Shown here: piece by piece, positions 16,919 to 25,644 of the stretch | How positions within the stretch are numbered: position 1 is the stretch's first letter | Layout: each line of letters begins with the position of its first letter | Source of the DNA: an uncultured Prevotella sp. | GTDB taxonomy: Bacteria; Bacteroidota; Bacteroidia; Bacteroidales; Bacteroidaceae | Reading direction: 5' to 3' | Assembly (NCBI GenBank): GCA_900316565.1 | Contig: ONDK01000009.1 | Location: forward strand, 1-64,000 | Length of the DNA stretch: 64,000 nucleotides | Notes under the pieces: generated by a model | The model's input: the letters and a program-made list of their open reading frames with translations, nothing else | Told to the model about the DNA's origin: nothing | The model's database searches: none | Program-made: the position numbers and the translations under genes

Positions 16919-17770
16919 ATGTCAAGAACAACATTTGACCAATTACTGCAGGCTGGCTGCCATTTCGGCCACCTGAAGCGCAAGTGGAACCCAGCAATGG
17001 CTCCTTACATCTTCATGGAGCGTAACGGTATCCATATCCTCGATCTTCACAAGACAGTAGCTAAGATTGACGACGCTGCTGAGGCTCTTAAGGGCATCGC
17101 AAAGCAGGGTAAGAAGATCCTCTTCGTCGCTACAAAGAAGCAGGCTAAGGACATCGTAGCTGAGAAGGCTGCTGGCGTTAATATGCCATTCATCAACGAG
17201 CGTTGGGCTGGTGGTACTCTCACCAACTTCTCTACTATCCGTAAGGCAGTGAAGAAGATGACCAACATCGACAAGATGATGAACGATGGTACATTCTCTA
17301 ACCTCTCTAAGCGTGAGCTGCTGCAGATTAGCCGCCAGCGTGCTAAGCTCGAGAAGAACCTCGGTTCTATCGCTGACCTTAACCGTCTGCCGTCTGCACT
17401 GTTCGTCGTTGACGTCATGAAGGAGCATATCGCTGTTAAGGAGGCTAATCGTCTGGGTATCCCAGTGTTCGGTATCGTTGATACCAACTCTGACCCTCGC
17501 AACGTAGACTATGTAATCCCGGCTAACGATGATGCCAAGGATTCTATCGAGGTAATCCTCAGCGCTTGCTGCGACGCTATCGCTGAGGGCCTGGAGGAGC
17601 GTAAGGCAGAGAAGGCTGACGAGAAGGCTGCTGCTGAGCAGGCTGAGGAGGCTGGCGACAAGCCACGCCGCGCTGCTCGCCGCGCTCGTAAGGCTGACGA
17701 GGCTCCTAAGGCTGAGGAGGCTGCTGAGGCACCAAAGGCTGAGGACACTGAGGCACCAAAGGCAGAGTAA
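16919..17770 (+). CDS. rpsB: 30S ribosomal protein S2
   Basis: S2 joins the small subunit late and links its head and body with S1. The start is ATG 16919 (MSRTTFDQLLQAGCHFGHLK), preceded by an A-rich leader, giving 283 residues. Family blocks include RKWNPAMAPYIFMERNGIHI, INERWAGGTLTNF and GIPVFGIVDTNSDP. The last 55 or so residues are an Ala/Glu/Lys/Pro-rich tail (for example DEAPKAEEAAEAPKAEDTEA) that E. coli S2 lacks. tsf follows after 96 bp, the usual partner. Confidence 0.97.
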   Translation: MSRTTFDQLLQAGCHFGHLKRKWNPAMAPYIFMERNGIHILDLHKTVAKIDDAAEALKGIAKQGKKILFVATKKQAKDIVAEKAAGVNMPFINERWAGGTLTNFSTIRKAVKKMTNIDKMMNDGTFSNLSKRELLQISRQRAKLEKNLGSIADLNRLPSALFVVDVMKEHIAVKEANRLGIPVFGIVDTNSDPRNVDYVIPANDDAKDSIEVILSACCDAIAEGLEERKAEKADEKAAAEQAEEAGDKPRRAARRARKADEAPKAEEAAEAPKAEDTEAPKAE

Positions 17771-17794
17771 AGACATTATAAGTAAATAGCATAT

Positions 17795-17841
17795 TAGGCC
17801 TGATATGCCCGTTCTGAGCTTATTAGGCCTATTTTAATTTT
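17795..17841 (+). terminator. Hairpin with T-rich tail between rpsB and tsf
   Basis: TAGGCCT (17795-17801) can pair with AGGCCTA (17825-17831), followed by TTTTAATTTTTA. The stem is only 7 bp, so partial termination or attenuation between S2 and EF-Ts is possible rather than certain. Confidence 0.4.
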
Positions 17842-17866
17842 TATCAATAAGAAAGGAAAACAAAAA

Positions 17867-18871
17867 ATGGCTGTTTCAATTGCAGATATCAAGAAACTGC
17901 GTGCAATGACTGGCGCAGGTCTTGCTGACGTTAAGAAGGCCCTTACTGAGGCTGACGGCGATTTCCCAAAGGCTCAGGAGCTGCTCCGCGAGCGTGGACT
18001 GGCTATCGCGGCAAAGCGTTCTGACCGTGAGACCAGTAACGGTGTCGTTCTGGTAAAGAAGGTCCCTGGTTTCGCAGCAATGGTTGCTGTAAAGTGTGAG
18101 ACCGACTTCGTCGCTGCCGGTAAGGACTTCATCGCTATGGTTCAGGAAATCCTCGATACTATCATCGAGAAGCGTCCTAAGACTCTTGATGAGGTGAAGG
18201 CTCTGACACTCGCTAGCGGTGATGATGCTGAGACTGCTGTAAAGCGTCGTTCAGGTATCACCGGTGAGAAGATGGAACTTGACGGTTACAACTTCATCGA
18301 GGGCGACAACGTGTCTATCTACGACCACATGGGTAAGCACACTCTCGCTACCATGGTTCAGCTCAACAAGGAGAATGAGGATGCTGCTCACAAGGTGGCT
18401 ATGCAGGTTGCAGCAATGAAGCCAGTAGCTCTCGACGAGGCTTCTGTTCCTCAGACCGTTAAGGACGAGGAGCTCAAGGTTGCTATCGAGAAGACTAAGG
18501 AGGAGCAGGTTCAGCGCCAGGTCAACGGTGCTCTGAAGAAGGCTGGCATCAACCCGAACCTCGTTGACTCTCCGGAGCACATCGAGTCGAACGTTGCTAA
18601 GAACTGGCTCACTCAGGAGGACGCTGACAAGGCTAAGGAGATTATCGCCAAGACTCAGAGCGAGGCTGCCGGTAAGCTCAACGAGAACATGATCCAGAAC
18701 ATTGCCAAGGGCCGTATGAACAAGTTCTACAAGGACAACTGCCTCGTAGACCAGGAGTTCCAGTTCGCTGATGAGGCTGACGGAAAGATCTCTGTTCAGG
18801 ACTGGCTTAAGAAGCAGGACAAGGATCTGAAGATTGTCGCTTACAAGCGCTTCTCTCTTTCTGCTGACTAA
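17867..18871 (+). CDS. tsf: Elongation factor Ts
   Basis: EF-Ts is the nucleotide exchange factor that recycles EF-Tu-GDP. The 334-residue protein has the N-terminal UBA-like domain with IKKLRAMTGAGLADVKKAL and then KKVPGFAAMVAVKCETDFVA, both hallmarks of the family. Two later dimerisation-like parts, with GDNVSIYDHMGKHTLATMVQL, complete it. Length is within the range seen in Bacteroidota. It ends just before a strong terminator. Confidence 0.98.
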   Translation: MAVSIADIKKLRAMTGAGLADVKKALTEADGDFPKAQELLRERGLAIAAKRSDRETSNGVVLVKKVPGFAAMVAVKCETDFVAAGKDFIAMVQEILDTIIEKRPKTLDEVKALTLASGDDAETAVKRRSGITGEKMELDGYNFIEGDNVSIYDHMGKHTLATMVQLNKENEDAAHKVAMQVAAMKPVALDEASVPQTVKDEELKVAIEKTKEEQVQRQVNGALKKAGINPNLVDSPEHIESNVAKNWLTQEDADKAKEIIAKTQSEAAGKLNENMIQNIAKGRMNKFYKDNCLVDQEFQFADEADGKISVQDWLKKQDKDLKIVAYKRFSLSAD

Positions 18872-18910
18872 TAAGACAGCAAACCCTTTTTTAGGGCCTT
18901 AAACAAATAA

Positions 18911-18963
18911 GGGCCCCTGCAACCGGTTATAATGTCCGACTTGCAGGGACCCTGTCTTTTTTA
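18911..18963 (+). terminator. Terminator after tsf
   Basis: A 12-bp stem with one mismatch, GGGCCCCTGCAA (18911-18922) and TTGCAGGGACCC (18941-18952), is followed by TGTCTTTTTT. It also separates tsf from the convergent glsB-like gene. Confidence 0.8.
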
Positions 18964-18978
18964 TATAAAAATGTGCTC

Positions 18979-19971
18979 TTATTTCTTCTCCTTGTAGATG
19001 ATGTTGTTTGCGCCGGAGGTGAAACGAAGGGCTTCAGGGTTGTTCTTTGCGAACGACTCTATGTGCCTTATGCGCTTCTCCTCGAAGATCTCGTCGACAG
19101 CAATAAGAATTCCGGTTTCTTCGACATCGCCGAAACCATAGTTGATGGCTGTGCCGAAGAGCTTCATTGTTGGAGAGAGGTTCATATATGCGTTGATGAG
19201 CGGTGGGATGTTATAACCCAGTTCACGGATATTGTGGTTCAGGATGCGATAGTCGTCCTTGAAGTCCTTACCAGTGAAGATGGCGGCGAGCTCCGACTCC
19301 GGTGTTTCTATCTTCAGTGGCTTGATAGGCGTGATAAGCCTTTCCTTGTCATCGAAGTGCTTCTTGAGGAAGTAGAGAATCATATCGCGGCCACGACGGA
19401 TGTATGATGGATACATCGTCATCTTACCGAAGAAATACTTGCAGTTTGGGTTGATAACAGTCAGGGCTCCGAGACCGTCCCACAGGTTGTCGAGTGCGAA
19501 GATGGACTTTGTGTTCTTCCTGACATTCTGATAGTCGAGCGATACAAACGAGCGGCCCAGCTCAACGGTGTAAGGAGCATAGTCCTTTAGGAATTTTTCG
19601 GAGAAGTGGAACATATGGCTTGTGGCCAGTATCGGCTGTCCGTTGCTGTCGTACTTCCATTCGTTGCCGAAGAGGTATCTGTATCCGCCGATGATCTCCT
19701 CGTCCTCCGGATTCCATACAATGAGCTGGCGGCACGGGTCGTCCATGGTGTCGAATTCGTCGATGTCCATGCTCTTCCCGGTGCCCCCGCCTGCTGTGCG
19801 GAACGCAATCTCTCGCAACCGCCCTATTTCCTTCATTACGTTCGGGGCATTGTGTGCCGTTACGACATAAATCTCGTTATGGCTCTTGTTTGTTGTCCGG
19901 AGCAGACGGTCTTTCGTCAGCTCACTTTTCAGTATGTCTTTTGGAATGGGTTGGATGATTTCTTCTTCCAT
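18979..19971 (-). CDS. glsB: GNAT-family N-acyltransferase, GlsB-like (glycine lipid synthesis)
   Basis: In Bacteroides thetaiotaomicron GlsB attaches a 3-hydroxy fatty acid to glycine, and GlsA then adds a second acyl chain, making glycine and related serine-glycine lipids. This 330-residue protein has the OlsB-type GNAT features: IGRLREIAFRTAGGGTGKSMDIDEFD, CRQLIVWNPEDEEIIGGYRYL, and VELGRSFVSLDYQ. It lies 111 bp after the partner acyltransferase gene (20083-20910) on the same strand. The assignment rests on recognition of family and pairing. Membrane-associated cytoplasmic action is expected. Confidence 0.75.
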   Translation of the reverse strand: MEEEIIQPIPKDILKSELTKDRLLRTTNKSHNEIYVVTAHNAPNVMKEIGRLREIAFRTAGGGTGKSMDIDEFDTMDDPCRQLIVWNPEDEEIIGGYRYLFGNEWKYDSNGQPILATSHMFHFSEKFLKDYAPYTVELGRSFVSLDYQNVRKNTKSIFALDNLWDGLGALTVINPNCKYFFGKMTMYPSYIRRGRDMILYFLKKHFDDKERLITPIKPLKIETPESELAAIFTGKDFKDDYRILNHNIRELGYNIPPLINAYMNLSPTMKLFGTAINYGFGDVEETGILIAVDEIFEEKRIRHIESFAKNNPEALRFTSGANNIIYKEKK

Positions 19972-20082
19972 TTCTGTGCGTATTTACTGTTGGATGATGG
20001 ATGCTGAATGCTGATGTGATGCTGTCGTTTCGCTTCTGTGGTGCACGGGTTGTCTTTCAGCGTTCGGCATTTCCCACCTGGA

Positions 20083-20910
20083 TTATAATTCGTAAACTTT
20101 GTCCTCTACCCACTTCGCCCATTCGGCCGGCTTGCGGCTGTGGTCGAAGGTCTGCCATGGTATAGGCTTCCCAATCTTGATGGTGAACGTCTTATGGACG
20201 TTCTTGTACATCTCGTCAACAAGGAAAAGCATGGCGATGTTGACCTTCAGATGCAGCTTCTTCTGCCAGTTGGCAATGCGGTAGAAACGTTCCGAGTTGC
20301 GGCCGCTGAAATAGATAGGAACGACATCACGGTGATACTCTACGCTCTTGGAGACAAAAGTCTTCTTCCATGGCAGGTCGTGTATCTTGCCGTTTATCTT
20401 TCTGGAGTTCAAGCCTGCCGGGAACATGAGCATGTGGTTGTCGCTCTGGAAACCGGCCTCTACCATCCGCGGAAAGTCGCGGCTCTGCTTGCCGGTCTTG
20501 TTGATACCTATTGATACGGGACGCAGCCCCGGAAGGTTGAGCAGCAGGTCGTTGACGAGATATCGGAACCGCCCGTCGTAGTGGCGTCCGATGATTGCTC
20601 CGAGGGCAACGCCGTCCTCGCCGCCGAGGGGATGGTTGGAGACAAATGTATAGAGCTTACCGTCGTTCTTGTCGGGTAGGTTTTCCTTGCCTTCAATGTG
20701 GATGGTCATGTCAAGATACTTGACACATGCCTCGAGCCATTCGGTACCCTCTATGTTGCGCGTTTCCCACAGGAATGCGTTCACCTGGTCCTCATGGACT
20801 ATGTGCTTAAGCCAACGGACGAGGAAACGGGGTACGTAGCGTGCCTTTCTCCCCATCTTGCTTTCCAGCACTTTGTCAATGTCAATAACCTTCTCTTTCT
20901 GTTCGCTCAT
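20083..20910 (-). CDS. glsA: 1-acyl-glycerol-phosphate-type O-acyltransferase, GlsA-like
   Basis: The 275-residue protein belongs to the lysophospholipid acyltransferase superfamily and would esterify the hydroxyl of the N-acylated amino acid made by the GlsB-like enzyme. The catalytic motif reads N92-H93-PLGGE-D99-G, that is H-x5-D rather than the usual H-x4-D; HPLGGxDG is, as I remember, normal for this Bacteroidota group. Substrate-binding segments include FPAGLNSRK and DVVPIYFSGRNS. I chose ATG 20910 (MSEQKEKVIDI), since a TAttTTTG -7 box on the minus strand (20942-20935) would leave the farther in-frame start upstream of the transcript. Confidence 0.78.
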   Translation of the reverse strand: MSEQKEKVIDIDKVLESKMGRKARYVPRFLVRWLKHIVHEDQVNAFLWETRNIEGTEWLEACVKYLDMTIHIEGKENLPDKNDGKLYTFVSNHPLGGEDGVALGAIIGRHYDGRFRYLVNDLLLNLPGLRPVSIGINKTGKQSRDFPRMVEAGFQSDNHMLMFPAGLNSRKINGKIHDLPWKKTFVSKSVEYHRDVVPIYFSGRNSERFYRIANWQKKLHLKVNIAMLFLVDEMYKNVHKTFTIKIGKPIPWQTFDHSRKPAEWAKWVEDKVYEL

Positions 20911-20934
20911 GATTAGTTCTATGCTTTCAAATTG

Positions 20935-20942
20935 CAAAAATA
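20935..20942 (-). promoter_or_regulatory. -7 box for the glsA-glsB pair
   Basis: The minus strand reads TATTTTTG about 25 bases before ATG 20910. No matching -33 element is seen at 19-20 bases. Confidence 0.45.
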
Positions 20943-21218
20943 CACATTAGTTTTCAAAAAACGTTATTTTATATAAAAAATAATTCTTTTTTTATCAATT
21001 TCGTAACGGAAAGGATATTGATGTTACGTTACATGGCAATACATGATTAGTGAAAAATGCCATCAGGGCCTCCGGGCCAACTCTCAACAGCATTGGCTAA
21101 GCTAGCGAAGCGGATACTACTTTTGGGTGATAGAAATGGGCCTTCTCGAGACTATGCGTTTTTACTCATGTGAGCCGGCTCGTTAATTTTGGTAAAAAAG
21201 AATTTTTTTCTTAAATAT
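20943..21218. other. Intergenic stretch between divergent glsA and mraZ
   Basis: No gene is seen. It includes ATGGCA...TGCCAT arms near 21032-21063 and a short GGCC-TCCG-GGCC element near 21067-21080, neither followed by T-runs. Confidence 0.4.
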
Positions 21219-21220
21219 TG

Positions 21221-21245
21221 TGGGGAAATGTGGAGCTATGTGGGG
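21221..21245 (+). promoter_or_regulatory. MraZ box (three TGGGN-like direct repeats)
   Basis: TGGGG (21221-21225), TGGAG (21231-21235) and TGGGG (21241-21245) repeat every 10 bp. This equals the TGGGN-N5-TGGGN-N5-TGGGN pattern bound by MraZ upstream of its own gene in other bacteria. The box occupies the place of the -33 element of the promoter at 21255-21262, which fits repression of the dcw cluster by its first product. Confidence 0.8.
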
Positions 21246-21254
21246 AAAATTCCG

Positions 21255-21262
21255 TAACTTTG
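21255..21262 (+). promoter_or_regulatory. -7 box of the dcw cluster promoter
   Basis: TAACTTTG lies 33 bases before the TTG start of mraZ. The expected -33 position is taken up by the MraZ box. Confidence 0.65.
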
Positions 21263-21294
21263 AACCCAAAATAGGCTTACAAGAACACTATCTG

Positions 21295-21756
21295 TTGAGA
21301 TTTATCGGAAACATAGAGGCAAAGATTGATGCCAAGGGACGCGCTTTCCTTCCGTCGGTGTTCCGCAAGGCGTTGCAAACGTCTGGCGAGGAGACTCTTA
21401 TCATGCGAAAGGATGTCTTCCAGCATTGTCTTGTACTCTATCCTTTATCCGTTTGGGACGAGATGGTCGACAACCTTCATCAGCGGCTCAACCGCTGGAA
21501 CAAACGTGACCAGCAGATTTTCCGGCAGTTCGTAAGCAATCTCGTCAGCATTACCCTTGACGGCAACGGACGCTTCCTCATACCGCGTCAGTATCTGGAA
21601 TGGGCCGGCATCACCGACCAGAAGGTGAGCTTCATAGGCATGGATGACTGCATAGAGATATGGAGCACCGGCAACGATGAGGCCGAGATGTCGGCAGAGG
21701 AGTTCTCTAAGGCCCTTGAGGATGTGATGGGAGACAACCTTCAGCTCAAAGATTGA
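21295..21756 (+). CDS. mraZ: Transcriptional regulator MraZ
   Basis: MraZ is a ring-forming AbrB-like DNA-binding protein that represses the dcw cluster. I chose TTG 21295, giving MRFIGNIEAKIDAKGRAFLP, because this is the usual MraZ beginning and the in-frame ATG at 21220 lies upstream of the -7 box. The product is then 153 residues, with two SpoVT-AbrB repeats (IEAKIDAKGRAFLPSVFRK and ITLDGNGRFLIPRQYLEWAGI). rsmH begins 3 bp after the stop. The box at 21221-21245 supports self-regulation. Confidence 0.93.
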   Translation: MRFIGNIEAKIDAKGRAFLPSVFRKALQTSGEETLIMRKDVFQHCLVLYPLSVWDEMVDNLHQRLNRWNKRDQQIFRQFVSNLVSITLDGNGRFLIPRQYLEWAGITDQKVSFIGMDDCIEIWSTGNDEAEMSAEEFSKALEDVMGDNLQLKD

Positions 21757-21759
21757 CAG

Positions 21760-22728
21760 ATGGAAAGTATTACTGACGACCATAACAAGGCAGTGACCGT
21801 AACAACAGCACCGTCATACCATGTTCCCGTTCTGCTCCAGGAGAGTGTCGACGGGCTCGATATCCATGAGGGTGGCGTCTATGTAGACGTCACCTTTGGT
21901 GGTGGTGGCCACTCACGCGAGATACTTAGGCATCTTGGCGGGAGTGGACATCTATATAGCTTTGACCAGGATGCCGACGCGGCACGGCGCCTGACGGAAG
22001 CGGGTGACAGCGCACTGCCAGGCAACTTCACGTTCGTACTCAGCAACTTCCGCTATCTGAAGAACTGGATGCGCTACTATGGTGTGGAGCATATCGACGG
22101 TCTGCTCGCTGACCTCGGCGTGTCAAGTCATCAGTTTGATGTTGCGGACCGTGGCTTCTCCTTCCGTTTCGACGCTCCGTTGGATATGCGTATGAACCAC
22201 AAGGCACAGGAGACGGCTGCCGATGTCCTCAACGAATATGATGAGGGACGGCTTGCTGATGTGTTCTTCCTCTATGGTGAGCTGAAAAACTCAAGACGCC
22301 TGGCATCAGCCGTTGTGAAGGCACGCACAAAGAAAGCCTTCGCCACCACCCAGGACCTTGTCGATGCCGTCAGCCCACTGCTGAAGCGTGAGCGGGAGAA
22401 GAAAGATATGGCGCGTGTCTTCCAGGCTTTGAGAATAGAGGTGAACAGTGAGATGAGCGCTCTGCGCGAGATGCTTCTCGCCGCTACCGAGCTTCTGGGC
22501 ACCGGGGGGCGTCTTAGCGTCATCACCTACCATTCGCTTGAGGACAGGCTGGTGAAGAACGTAATGCGCAGTGGCAATGCAGAGGGACATATCACCCAGG
22601 ACTTCTTTGGACGTGTGGAGACACCTTTCCGTCTTGTCAACAATAAGGTGATTACGCCCGGTGCCGAGGAACAGGAAAAGAACCCAAGAAGTAGAAGTGC
22701 TAAGTTGAGAATTGCAGTAAAGATATAG
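21760..22728 (+). CDS. rsmH: 16S rRNA (cytosine(1402)-N(4))-methyltransferase
   Basis: RsmH (MraW) methylates N4 of C1402 in the decoding centre of 16S rRNA, using S-adenosylmethionine. The 322-residue protein shows the SAM-binding DVTFGGGGHSREIL (43-56), LLADLGVSSHQFD, RGFSFRFDAPLDMRMN and the C-terminal ITYHSLEDRLVKNVMR. Residues 1-19 are an extra polar lead before the conserved YHVPVLLQESV. It lies between mraZ (3 bp) and the FtsL-like gene (3 bp), so translation may be coupled. Confidence 0.97.
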   Translation: MESITDDHNKAVTVTTAPSYHVPVLLQESVDGLDIHEGGVYVDVTFGGGGHSREILRHLGGSGHLYSFDQDADAARRLTEAGDSALPGNFTFVLSNFRYLKNWMRYYGVEHIDGLLADLGVSSHQFDVADRGFSFRFDAPLDMRMNHKAQETAADVLNEYDEGRLADVFFLYGELKNSRRLASAVVKARTKKAFATTQDLVDAVSPLLKREREKKDMARVFQALRIEVNSEMSALREMLLAATELLGTGGRLSVITYHSLEDRLVKNVMRSGNAEGHITQDFFGRVETPFRLVNNKVITPGAEEQEKNPRSRSAKLRIAVKI

Positions 22729-22731
22729 ACA

Positions 22732-23334
22732 ATGATGGACGACGACAAAAATATGAATATGGAGAATCCCGTATCTAAGATGGATGCGGAGAGGACTGTC
22801 GTTGTCCGACCGGAGCAGGATGTGAAAACTGAGCCGGAACTGAAGACAACAGCACAAGAAACGGAGAAGAAAGTGGCTGTCGACGACGCGACGGTGAAGT
22901 CTGCACAGTCGGTTGACGGCGACAACAGGGAACAGCCGGAGAGTGAGACAGAGCGTCATCTAAAGGAAGCTATCCATGAGCAGGCCCGTGAGGATGAGCG
23001 TCCACATTCCAGCAATTTCACGCTGAGGAAGATTCTGGGTGGGGATATTCTAACGGCTCAGATGCTCCGCAACAATATAGGACTCATCGTCCTTGTCGTA
23101 CTTTTCGCTGTGATATACATAACAAACCGCTATCAGGTGCAGAAGAACCTCATAGAACTCGACAAGCTCAAGACTGAGCTTGATGATGCTAAATACAGGG
23201 CTTTGTCCAGTTCCAGTAATCTCACAGAGAAAAGTCGTGAGAGCCATGTGCTGGAATCGCTCAGCCAGGGACCTGACAGTACATTAAAGATGTCCGACAG
23301 GCCACCTTACATCATTCAGGTGCCCGACAAATAG
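22732..23334 (+). CDS. FtsL-like cell division protein
   Basis: This 200-residue protein occupies the ftsL place between rsmH and the division transpeptidase. Residues 1-95 are highly charged and probably cytoplasmic; a single membrane segment follows at about 121-138 (IGLIVLVVLFAVIYI). The outer part starts with a coiled-coil-like stretch (QVQKNLIELDKLKTELDDAKYRALS). The shape matches the FtsL-like family of Bacteroidota, whose cytoplasmic tail is long compared with E. coli FtsL. The sequence is weakly conserved, so topology and position carry the call. Confidence 0.82.
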   Translation: MMDDDKNMNMENPVSKMDAERTVVVRPEQDVKTEPELKTTAQETEKKVAVDDATVKSAQSVDGDNREQPESETERHLKEAIHEQAREDERPHSSNFTLRKILGGDILTAQMLRNNIGLIVLVVLFAVIYITNRYQVQKNLIELDKLKTELDDAKYRALSSSSNLTEKSRESHVLESLSQGPDSTLKMSDRPPYIIQVPDK

Positions 23335-23468
23335 TCGGATGGAGGATGGACACTGCGAGCCATCATGCCGGTGGACATCTCCGGTCCTTTGTCCTTACGG
23401 TTTAGGATCATGGTGTGAGCCGGTATTAGTTTGAAAATTTGTAGTTAGAAGTTAGTAGTTAGAATTTA

Positions 23469-25625
23469 ATGAGCAGTAAGTTCAACGATAAGAACATTAT
23501 TCCACGATATAGTCTGCTGGCAGTGTGTCTGGTAGTGGTTGGCGTGTTTGTCATAGCCAAGGCGCTTTATACGATGACTGCAGGACGCGACTACTGGATG
23601 CAGGTGGCGTCGCGACAAAAGAAGGACAGCGTGCAGGTGAAACCTGTCCGCGGCAATATCCTTAGTTGCGACGGACAACTTATGGCATCGTCACTCCCGG
23701 AGTTCAAGATATATATGGACTTTAACGCATTGAAGCAGGCCGGCAATGATTCTCTGTGGAACGTGAAACTGGACTCCATAGCACAAGGCCTGAACCATAT
23801 CTTCCCAACATGCTCTGCTGCCGATTTCAAGGCACATCTTCAGGAAGGATATAAGAAGGTCAGTAAGCACTGGCCGATATGGGATGACCGTATAGACTAC
23901 AGTACGTTCACTGAGGTGAAGGCTCTGCCGGTGTTCAATCTTCCAAAATTTAAGAGCGGTTTCCACTGGGAGGAGTTCAACGCGCGCCGCCGTCCTTTCG
24001 GCTCACTGGCACAACGTACCGTCGGCGATATGTTCGGAGCGAAGGATACGGCACGATGTGGGCTGGAGCTAAGCTATGACTCCATCCTCCGTGGTACCAA
24101 CGGCATCATCCATAGGCGGAAGGTGCGCAGCAAATATCTTGACATCACCGATACAGAACCTGTAGATGGTGCCGACATCGTTACCACCATTGATGTGCAG
24201 ATGCAGGATATTGCCGAACGGGCTGTCGTCGACGAACTGAAGCAAATAGACGGACGCGTGGGCGTGGCGATAGTGATGGACGTGAAAACGGGCGACATCA
24301 AGGCTATCGTGAATATGGAGAAATGCTTCGACGGTGAATACCGCGAGATCCGCAACCATGCTGTCAGCGACCTCATGGAACCTGGCTCGGTGTTCAAGAC
24401 GGCAAGTATCCTCGCCGTCCTTAACGACGGACTCTGCGACACCACGGAATATGTTGAGACGGGAGGTGGTGTCTGGAATATGTATGGACGCGACATGAAG
24501 GACCATAACTGGCGTCGTGGCGGCTATGGAGGTATGTATCTTCCAAAGACGTTGCTCGTCAGCTCGAATATCGGAGTGAGCCGTATCATAGACAAATATT
24601 ATCATGACCAGCCGGAACGCTTCGTGCAGGATATACATAATTTTGGACTGACGGCCAATCTTCATGTACCCATACCGGGATATACCCCTGCCCGTGTCCG
24701 CATGCCGCATAAGAATAAGAACGGACAGTACACGAACTGGGCAAAGACAACACTGCCGTGGATGAGTATAGGTTATGAGACGCAGTGTCCTCCTATATCT
24801 ATCCTTACCTTCTATAATGCCATCGCCAACAACGGTTGCATGGTCCAGCCACGCTTCGTGAAGGAGATCGTGAAGGGCGGACAGGTCCTGGAGGAGTTCC
24901 CGACGGTGGTGGTGAAACGTCAGATTGCAAGGCCGGAGGCTATAAAGAAGATACAGACTATCCTTGAGCATGTCGTCAGTCAGGGACTGGGAAAGAAGGC
25001 CGGCTCCGATAAGTTCCTCGTTGCGGGAAAGACAGGAACGGCACAGATGTCGAAGGGAGCTCTTGGGTATAAGACCGGCGGTACCGACTATTATCTGAGT
25101 TTCGCCGGATATTTCCCTGCCGACCAGCCACGTTACAGTTGTATCGTCTGTATACAGAAACATGGACTGCCTGCGTCAGGAGGTGGCATGAGTGGTGTCG
25201 TCTTCCATAATATTGCTGAGGGCATCATGGCACAGGACCTGAAGCTTGAGGCTATTGATGCACGCGACTCCGGTGCCGTGCTCACCCCGACGGTGCTCAG
25301 TGGCGACTTGCATGCAGCCGACTATGTGCTCAATATCCTCGGGTTCAATCCTCTCGGCGGTTGGGGCGGTGCTTTCGCATCCGGTGATCCCGTGTGGGGA
25401 ATAATCGACGATAAATCCGGTAAACTCAACCTGCAGCGCGACAACAGCACACCGGGCAATCTGGTGCCCGATGTCCATAACATGGGAGCGCGTGATGCGG
25501 TCTTTCTCATGGAGAAACGTGGCATCAAGGTGAAACTTGACGGCTGTGGACGGGTGCTCCAACAGAGCATAGGTGCCGGTGAGAAGGTGCGCCCGGGAAT
25601 GGTCTGCAACCTGAAGCTGGGCTAA
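23469..25625 (+). CDS. ftsI: Division-specific peptidoglycan transpeptidase (class B PBP)
   Basis: FtsI (PBP3) crosslinks septal peptidoglycan with FtsW. The 718-residue protein has one N-terminal membrane helix (about 14-33), a PBP dimerisation domain containing VRGNILSCDGQLMASS, and a transpeptidase domain. The active-site motifs are visible: S307-VFK310, S365-SN, and K521-TG. Residues from about 655 form a C-terminal PASTA-like domain (VPDVHNMGARDAVFLMEKRGIKVKLDG). It begins 134 bp after the FtsL-like gene, and 167 bp of repeats separate it from murE. Neighbouring ftsW supports the division role. Confidence 0.95.
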   Translation: MSSKFNDKNIIPRYSLLAVCLVVVGVFVIAKALYTMTAGRDYWMQVASRQKKDSVQVKPVRGNILSCDGQLMASSLPEFKIYMDFNALKQAGNDSLWNVKLDSIAQGLNHIFPTCSAADFKAHLQEGYKKVSKHWPIWDDRIDYSTFTEVKALPVFNLPKFKSGFHWEEFNARRRPFGSLAQRTVGDMFGAKDTARCGLELSYDSILRGTNGIIHRRKVRSKYLDITDTEPVDGADIVTTIDVQMQDIAERAVVDELKQIDGRVGVAIVMDVKTGDIKAIVNMEKCFDGEYREIRNHAVSDLMEPGSVFKTASILAVLNDGLCDTTEYVETGGGVWNMYGRDMKDHNWRRGGYGGMYLPKTLLVSSNIGVSRIIDKYYHDQPERFVQDIHNFGLTANLHVPIPGYTPARVRMPHKNKNGQYTNWAKTTLPWMSIGYETQCPPISILTFYNAIANNGCMVQPRFVKEIVKGGQVLEEFPTVVVKRQIARPEAIKKIQTILEHVVSQGLGKKAGSDKFLVAGKTGTAQMSKGALGYKTGGTDYYLSFAGYFPADQPRYSCIVCIQKHGLPASGGGMSGVVFHNIAEGIMAQDLKLEAIDARDSGAVLTPTVLSGDLHAADYVLNILGFNPLGGWGGAFASGDPVWGIIDDKSGKLNLQRDNSTPGNLVPDVHNMGARDAVFLMEKRGIKVKLDGCGRVLQQSIGAGEKVRPGMVCNLKLG

Positions 25626-25644
25626 CAGCCCGGCTCTTCAGGCT

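Noticed and set aside
24069..25163. Minus-strand open frame inside ftsI
   Set aside because: The ftsI motifs are complete; the opposite frame shows no family features.
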